Of a stretch of 64,000 nucleotides of DNA, positions 59,859-64,000 are shown piece by piece. The number at the start of each line of letters is the position of its first letter. Within the stretch, counting starts at the first letter, position 1. The stretch covers positions 62,001 to 126,000 of the forward strand of contig JAPPBN010000034.1 in NCBI GenBank assembly GCA_026705025.1, read 5' to 3'. The stretch comes from Bin125 sp026705025 (GTDB lineage Bacteria; Chloroflexota; Dehalococcoidia; Bin125). Made by a program: the position numbers and the translations under genes. The notes below the pieces were generated by a model. That model did not search any database. It was not told the origin of the DNA and was given only the letters and a program-made list of their open reading frames with translations.

Positions 59859-60614
59859 ATGTCACAACTCACTACCAGGGCCAGATTGATCATCGCTGTC
59901 GTCGCGACCGCGTCAATCGCCGCCGCCCTCACCGCAATGATCACCGCCGGCGACTCCGGCGACGGCGCTTCCGCCGTCCGCATACAGGCCCGGCAAACCG
60001 ACAGCGGGGCCGCGGAGGTTGCGTTGCAGATTCGCAACGCCGACCACTCCTGGGGCGAGAGAATCCTGCCCAGCGAGCGATTCCTGGCCGCCGACTCCGA
60101 ACCCGGCCACTGGCGATCCAGCACGGCAATCGACGTCCACACCAGTGACGGCGTCGACCCCGCCGCAATCGGCCTCACCGCCACCGCCGAAATGAACGGA
60201 CCCGAAGGCGAGCCGATGGGTGAAGTCACCATCATCCAGGGCCCGCGAGGCCTGCTGATCCAGGCGCGCTTGACCGGCGTGCCCGAGGGTTGGCACGGAT
60301 TCCACATTCATGAGACGGGATCCTGCGCGCCCGACTTCTCCGCCGCCGGCGGTCACTACGACCCGACCGGCATCGGTCACGGCGTCCTCCACGAGGGTGG
60401 ACATCACCCGGGCGACACCGTCAACATCTACGCCCACACCGACGGCGTCGCCAATGCCGACCAGTACACGGTCGACGCGACGCTGGGAGCCGGCATCACC
60501 ACGCTGTTCGACCACGACGGCTCGGCCATCATCGTCCATGAAGGCCCCGACAGCTACGGCGAAGCCCCCGGCGCCGGCGCCCGCATCGCCTGCGGCGTCA
60601 TCACCCTCAACTGA
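59859..60614 (+). CDS. Exported Cu/Zn superoxide dismutase fused to a WGE domain
   Basis: 251 residues. A signal or anchor segment (LIIAVVATASIAAALTAMI) is at residues 10-28. The WGE domain follows (AVRIQARQTDSG, SWGERILPSERFL, WGE 65-67). A complete Cu/Zn SOD domain comes next: copper ligands in GFHIHETGSC, the bridging histidine in AGGHYDP, zinc ligands in HHPGD, a further copper histidine in IIVHEGPDSYG, and the active-site Arg and disulfide Cys in GARIACGVI. It should convert superoxide to O2 and H2O2 outside the cytoplasm. The same N-terminal domain occurs on the binding-like proteins in this window. Confidence 0.88.
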   Translation: MSQLTTRARLIIAVVATASIAAALTAMITAGDSGDGASAVRIQARQTDSGAAEVALQIRNADHSWGERILPSERFLAADSEPGHWRSSTAIDVHTSDGVDPAAIGLTATAEMNGPEGEPMGEVTIIQGPRGLLIQARLTGVPEGWHGFHIHETGSCAPDFSAAGGHYDPTGIGHGVLHEGGHHPGDTVNIYAHTDGVANADQYTVDATLGAGITTLFDHDGSAIIVHEGPDSYGEAPGAGARIACGVITLN

Positions 60615-60642
60615 TCCGAGTCGCCACTCCCCACCCTTGCTG

Positions 60643-60702
60643 TCCCTCTCCCTCCGCTCTCCTTCTCCCTCTCCCTGAGGGAGAGGGCTGGGGTGAGGGC
60701 CC
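60643..60702. repeat. CCCTCTCCC...GGGTGAGGG palindromic repeat
   Basis: Several CTCTCCC units, then CCCTCTCCCTGAGGGAGAGG and GCTGGGGTGAGGG. It lies between the two SOD genes. Confidence 0.7.
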
Positions 60703-60803
60703 TCCGGACACGCCAAGTCAGAATCCCCCAGTTGCCCGACTCCAACCCACTCGATAGCCTCAAACTGAATCTCAACAGCGAAGCAACCCTAGAGGAGCAC
60801 CCA

Positions 60804-61208
60804 ATGTCCTTGTTCCAGACCGTCTCAGCCCACTGCGACCTGCCCTGCGGCGTCTACGACCCCGCCCAGGCCAAGATCGAAGCCATGTCCGTCCTCAAGT
60901 CGATGGAGAAGTACAACGACTCCGACGACCACGACTTCAAGGCCCGCTGCACGATCGTCAAGGAGCAGCGCGCCGAGGAAGTCAAGCACCACCTCTGGGT
61001 GCTCTGGACCGACTTCTTCAAGCCCCACCACCTCGAGGCCGACGCCTCGATCCACGAGCTCATGTGGAACGCGACCAAGGTCGCCGGCGAAGCCAAGAAG
61101 ACCAACGACGTCGCCAAGGGCCAGGAACTCATCGACCTGATCGACCAGATCTCCCAAAAGTTCTGGGCCACCGCCGAAGGCCCCGGAGCCGGCGTCTACG
61201 CCCAGTAG
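60804..61208 (+). CDS. sodN: Nickel superoxide dismutase (SodN)
   Basis: 134-residue precursor. The nickel hook HCDLPCGVYD begins at residue 10, after a nine-residue leader (MSLFQTVSA) that must be removed so the histidine becomes the free N-terminus that binds Ni. The rest is a four-helix bundle that forms a hexamer in known SodN proteins. It removes superoxide in the cytoplasm. The ATG at 60804 has GAGGAG six bases upstream; the frame is open further up without support. The SodX-type protease normally adjacent is not seen in this window. Confidence 0.93.
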   Translation: MSLFQTVSAHCDLPCGVYDPAQAKIEAMSVLKSMEKYNDSDDHDFKARCTIVKEQRAEEVKHHLWVLWTDFFKPHHLEADASIHELMWNATKVAGEAKKTNDVAKGQELIDLIDQISQKFWATAEGPGAGVYAQ

Positions 61209-61233
61209 GAGCACGAGTCCGCGTCACCTGCCT

Positions 61234-61268
61234 CGGCCCGTCGTGAGACGGGCCGTCGGCGTTTGCGG
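61234..61268 (+). terminator. Intrinsic terminator after sodN
   Basis: CGGCCCGTC (61234-61242), loop GTGA, GACGGGCCG (61247-61255), then TCGGCGTTTG. A nine-base perfect stem 25 bases after the sodN stop. Confidence 0.75.
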
Positions 61269-61293
61269 ACGTGCGCATTGAGATGAGTTGACA

Positions 61294-62556
61294 ATGTCGA
61301 CGGTCAACGTTTCGCCACCTTCACAGGCTGTGTTCGCGGCTCGCTGCCTGGCGGACCCGGAGCTACGCCTCGCCGTGCGCCACTGGACCGGTGGACTCCG
61401 GTTCGGCATTGGTGATCATTGGCTCGGCTTCACCGTGGTCGACGGGGCGATCAGCGCAGAAGTGCCCGAGATGGGACCGGACATTGTTCAGGTTTCGGGG
61501 CCGGCTGACGTATGGTCGCCGCTCCTGATGTCTCCCTCGCCGCCATTTGGACAGCTCACAGTGTTGGCTGGGCTGGGTGATGGTGGGCTCCGGCGCTCGC
61601 CGACCGAGGAAATGCTCTACTGGCAGTACGCGCCCGCCGCCGAGCGAGCAGCTGAGTTGCTCAGCGAGCCGATGGCCGACCGTCCGCTCGCTTTCGAGTC
61701 AGGCGAGACTCCGCGTCATGACAATCCGGTGGGACGCTACGTCCACCTTGATCTCGAGGGACAGGACTACCGCCTCTACTACGAAGAGGCTGGTCAAGGC
61801 ATCCCGCTGCTCATGCAACACACGGCCGGGGCGCACGGCGCGCAATATCGCCACTTGTTTGAGGAGCCGGCCATCACCGACCGCTTCCGGCTGATCGCCT
61901 ATGACCTCCCCTACCACGGCAAGTCGCTTCCCCCGGTCGGTCCTCGCTGGTGGGAACAGGAGTATCAGCTAAAGGGCTCCTTCTTACGTCAGGTACCTTT
62001 GGCGCTCGCTGCGGCACTCGATCTCGAACGACCGGCCTTCATGGGTTGCTCTGTCGGCGGGCTAATGGCGCTGGACCTGGCGCTGCATCATCCCGATGAC
62101 TTCCGCGCCGTGATTTCACTTGAAGGAGCTCTGAAGATCGGTGGCAACCCCGACGGATTGACCGGGTTCTGGAGCCCGCAAGTCAGCAATCAATCCAAGG
62201 CGCGGATGATGGAATCGCTCTGTGCGCCGTCATCGCCCGAGGTCTACGTCAAAGAAGTCTCGCAGGTGTACTCCGCCGGCTGGCCGGCGGCCTTTCTCGG
62301 CGACCTGTACTACTACCTGGTCGACTTCGACATCACCGAGCGCGCGCACGAGATCGACACCGAACGCGTCGGTGTTCACATCCTGACCGGCGAGTACGAC
62401 TGGTCGGGAACGGTCGCCCTCGGTCAGGCCGCGAAAGACGCGATCCCCGGGTCGACTCACACGGTGATGACAGACGTCGGCCATTTCCCCATGCAGGAAA
62501 ACCCAACTGAGTTCATCAAGTACCTCCTCCCGGTGCTCGACCTGATACACGATTAG
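61294..62556 (+). CDS. Alpha/beta hydrolase with N-terminal extension
   Basis: 420 residues. The first 130 (FGIGDHWLGFTVVDGAI, DVWSPLLMSPSPPFGQL) resemble an SCP2-like lipid-binding fold, though weakly. The hydrolase domain begins near 150 (LYYEEAGQGIPLLMQH), with the nucleophile serine in MGCSVGGLMAL, and the histidine in DVGHFPMQENP. It should hydrolyse an ester, lactone or C-C bond of a hydrophobic compound. The TTG at 61288 is possible but ATG 61294 is more likely. Confidence 0.82.
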   Translation: MSTVNVSPPSQAVFAARCLADPELRLAVRHWTGGLRFGIGDHWLGFTVVDGAISAEVPEMGPDIVQVSGPADVWSPLLMSPSPPFGQLTVLAGLGDGGLRRSPTEEMLYWQYAPAAERAAELLSEPMADRPLAFESGETPRHDNPVGRYVHLDLEGQDYRLYYEEAGQGIPLLMQHTAGAHGAQYRHLFEEPAITDRFRLIAYDLPYHGKSLPPVGPRWWEQEYQLKGSFLRQVPLALAAALDLERPAFMGCSVGGLMALDLALHHPDDFRAVISLEGALKIGGNPDGLTGFWSPQVSNQSKARMMESLCAPSSPEVYVKEVSQVYSAGWPAAFLGDLYYYLVDFDITERAHEIDTERVGVHILTGEYDWSGTVALGQAAKDAIPGSTHTVMTDVGHFPMQENPTEFIKYLLPVLDLIHD

Positions 62557-62636
62557 CCTCTTCTCGCCAGGCGAATCGCCAAATCGCCCTTGGCCCGCGC
62601 CTGCAACGTCTCCTTGAAGTCCTGTGTCGGTGACAC
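62553..62636 (-). pseudogene. Remnant of an antitoxin-like gene
   Basis: From GTG 62636 the minus strand reads SPTQDFKETLQARAKGDLAI then RLARRG and stop, matching the start of the small gene at 63406 (ALTRDFKETVQARAQRDPAF). Only about 27 residues remain, and the frame overlaps the hydrolase stop. Confidence 0.6.
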
Positions 62637-62707
62637 TGTCCACTTCCGGTGCTCGCTCTGGAGGATTTGAGCCGCCAGCACACAGGCAGGGAGCGGGGCG
62701 CCTTGTA

Positions 62708-62734
62708 TAGCACGAGAGCCGTGCTATCGTGCTA
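62708..62734 (+). promoter_or_regulatory. Operator of the higBA operon
   Basis: TAGCACG (62708-62714) is an inverted partner of CGTGCTA at 62720-62726, and CGTGCTA is repeated at 62728-62734, two bases before the ATG. Together with the TATA-like TGTATAGC this is a compact promoter-operator, most likely bound by the HigA antitoxin. Confidence 0.65.
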
Positions 62735-62736
62735 CC

Positions 62737-63030
62737 ATGATCGTTGGATTCGAGGGAACGGGCACCGAGGACATCTTCGATGGTCGAGACACTCGGCGCG
62801 CGCGGCGCTGCTGCCCCGCCTCAATCTGGAGCGTCGCTCGAAGGAAGCTGGACATGCTTGACTCAGCCGCAGTGTTGAACGATCTCGCGGTGCCGCCAGG
62901 TAACCGGCTGGAGCGGCTGGCCGGCAATCGCCGCGGACAGCACAGCATTCGCAGCAACGATCAGTACCGCATCTGCTTCCGTTGGACAGACGCGGGCCCG
63001 GACCAGGTGGAGATCACCGACTACCACTAG
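62737..63030 (+). CDS. higB: HigB-type toxin
   Basis: 97-residue HigB-family toxin, an mRNA-cutting RelE-like protein. The family blocks visible are IVGFEGTGTEDIFDGRDTRR at the start, RRKLDMLDSAAVLNDLAVPP, LAGNRRGQHSIRSNDQYRIC and the ending VEITDYH. It begins directly after an inverted-repeat operator and is followed 15 bases later by higA. Confidence 0.9.
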   Translation: MIVGFEGTGTEDIFDGRDTRRARRCCPASIWSVARRKLDMLDSAAVLNDLAVPPGNRLERLAGNRRGQHSIRSNDQYRICFRWTDAGPDQVEITDYH

Positions 63031-63045
63031 CGCAGGAGACGAACG

Positions 63046-63354
63046 ATGGTCCGCATACCGACCGACCGCAGGCCGACTCACCCGGGTGAGATGTTGCTGC
63101 ACGAGTTCCTGCAGCCGCTGCGCCTGACCCAGCGCGACCTGGCCGCGTCGATCCATGTGCCCTTTCAGCGCGTGAACGAAGTTGTGCGAGGCAGGCGCGG
63201 CGTCACACCCAGCACTGCCTTGCGGCTGGCCAAGTTCTTCGGCACCTCGCCCGACTTCTGGATGAACCTGCAGCTTCGCTGGGACCTCTACCACGCGCAT
63301 CAGGTAGAAGCGGAGCAGATCGAGAGTATCCGTCCCCTTGAAGTCGGCCGCTAG
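63046..63354 (+). CDS. higA: HigA-type antitoxin (XRE family)
   Basis: 102-residue XRE-family antitoxin with the start PTHPGEMLLHEFLQPL and helix-turn-helix LTQRDLAASIHVPFQRVNEV near residues 28-47, then TALRLAKFFGTSPDFWMNLQ. It neutralises the toxin encoded just upstream and should bind the operator at 62708. It is better preserved than the copy at 36034. Confidence 0.92.
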   Translation: MVRIPTDRRPTHPGEMLLHEFLQPLRLTQRDLAASIHVPFQRVNEVVRGRRGVTPSTALRLAKFFGTSPDFWMNLQLRWDLYHAHQVEAEQIESIRPLEVGR

Positions 63355-63405
63355 GGGTGACCGCCGCAAAGGCGCGTTCCTGACGGTCGGTCGCGTGCCG
63401 CCGGC

Positions 63406-63579
63406 CTACGGTCCGTGCCCCATCGTCGCGTTGATGTAGTCGCGCAACACGATCCTGCCCGCCTCCACCTCCCCACCCAGGAGGCACGCAAACCCTTCCC
63501 GCAGCAACGCCCGACGAAACGCCGGGTCGCGCTGCGCCCGCGCCTGCACCGTCTCCTTGAAATCGCGTGTCAGTGCCAT
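63406..63579 (-). CDS. Truncated antitoxin-like protein
   Basis: 57 residues beginning ALTRDFKETVQARAQRDPAF and ending VLRDYINATMGHGP. The pattern matches the N-terminal half of putative addiction-module antidote proteins of about 100 residues; the DNA-binding half is missing. The ATG at 63579 is the family start. It faces the higA gene. A shorter relic of the same gene lies at 62553-62636, so copies flank higBA. It is likely a decayed gene. Confidence 0.65.
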   Translation of the reverse strand: MALTRDFKETVQARAQRDPAFRRALLREGFACLLGGEVEAGRIVLRDYINATMGHGP

Positions 63580-63696
63580 GACTCGCCTCTCTGCTCCAAC
63601 GGTATCCGCGTCAGGACAATCCCCCTCCGCAAACCCCGACACACCACCCACCGCCCAAACACGCTCTAATGTTCTAAGACGAACAGGAGCCCAACG

Positions 63697-64000
63697 ATGA
63701 CCATCTCACCACGCCGACGCCGACGAACCCTCCGCGAGCACCAACTCCGGCAGAATGGCCACACCCTCGAACAGATCGCCGACAAGGTCAACGTCTCCGT
63801 CGCCACCGTCCACGCCGACCTCCGATTGCTCGAGACCAACTGGTCCGACTTCGCCCAGGCAACCCGCAACGACCTCCTGCTCCAGCAGGTCAACCGCGTC
63901 AACCGCCGCATCGGCCGCCTGATCAACACCGGCGTCGTCGGCCTCGAACTCTGCGCCACCATGAACGAGGCCCTGCGCGCCAGGGCCCTCTACTCCCAGG
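63697..64000 (+). CDS. HTH-containing protein, incomplete at window end
   Basis: The frame from ATG 63697 (AGGAG eight bases before) is open to the end of the window, at least 101 residues. It has an arginine-rich start (SPRRRRRTLREHQ) and a helix-turn-helix, GHTLEQIADKVNVSVATVHA followed by DL, then a helical region (LLLQQVNRVNRRIGRLINTG). It could be a regulator, a resolvase-like protein or a phage small-terminase-like protein; the visible part cannot decide. Confidence 0.65.
   Translation, partial: MTISPRRRRRTLREHQLRQNGHTLEQIADKVNVSVATVHADLRLLETNWSDFAQATRNDLLLQQVNRVNRRIGRLINTGVVGLELCATMNEALRARALYSQ

Overview
High-GC bacterial DNA, very probably from an uncultivated Chloroflexota lineage close to Dehalococcoidia/SAR202 (marine or sponge-associated). 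This is inferred from gene content: many flavin-dependent luciferase-like monooxygenases, CaiB/BaiF CoA-transferases, alpha/beta hydrolases, SDRs and VOC proteins, a two-subunit 2-oxoacid:ferredoxin oxidoreductase, a nickel superoxide dismutase, and secreted proteins with Chloroflexota-like accessory domains. No rRNA, tRNA, CRISPR array, phage structural gene or transposase was seen.

Layout. 0.3-8.1 kb: catabolic enzymes (two HSL-type hydrolases, an NTF2-like protein, a DUF899 protein, a frameshifted luciferase-like monooxygenase, two VOC proteins, an M20 amidohydrolase, an SDR). 8.3-11.6 kb: two paralogous membrane-anchored periplasmic-binding-like proteins. 12.0-14.9 kb: korAB with a clear terminator. 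15-18.5 kb: an SDR, a rhomboid protease with a zinc-binding head, and a translationally coupled pair of unknown membrane proteins. 18.6-20.5 kb: a lower-GC island with a HEPN-like protein and a RelE-type toxin-antitoxin pair. 20.5-29.2 kb: four luciferase-like monooxygenases, a hydrolase and a large secreted haem peroxidase. 29.3-37.4 kb: VapBC-like and HigBA modules plus mixed metabolic, ankyrin and pentapeptide genes. 37.6-53.5 kb: three intact and one broken CoA-transferase, three more binding-like proteins (two of them internally duplicated), and a peptide-type ABC cassette without ATPases. 53.6-62.6 kb: DUF169, SDR, phosphoesterase, a thiolase-like/DUF35 pair, an ABC-2 exporter, Cu/Zn SOD and Ni SOD, a hydrolase. 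62.5-64 kb: a second HigBA with a visible operator, antitoxin remnants, and an HTH gene cut by the window end.

The metabolic genes fit oxidative and CoA-dependent breakdown of varied organic compounds, with protection against reactive oxygen. The most unusual content is a family of exported proteins sharing a short N-terminal domain with the signature WGE(R/T)xxxPxxRxL ('WGE domain', my name). Eight copies occur in six proteins: five carry sugar-binding-type periplasmic domains with no adjacent transporter, and in the sixth the same domain is fused to a Cu/Zn superoxide dismutase. The window also shows clear genome decay and rearrangement: a homopolymer frameshift, a collapsed CoA-transferase holding the tail of an ABC permease, a dead higA copy, truncated antitoxins, and at least two families of palindromic intergenic repeats.
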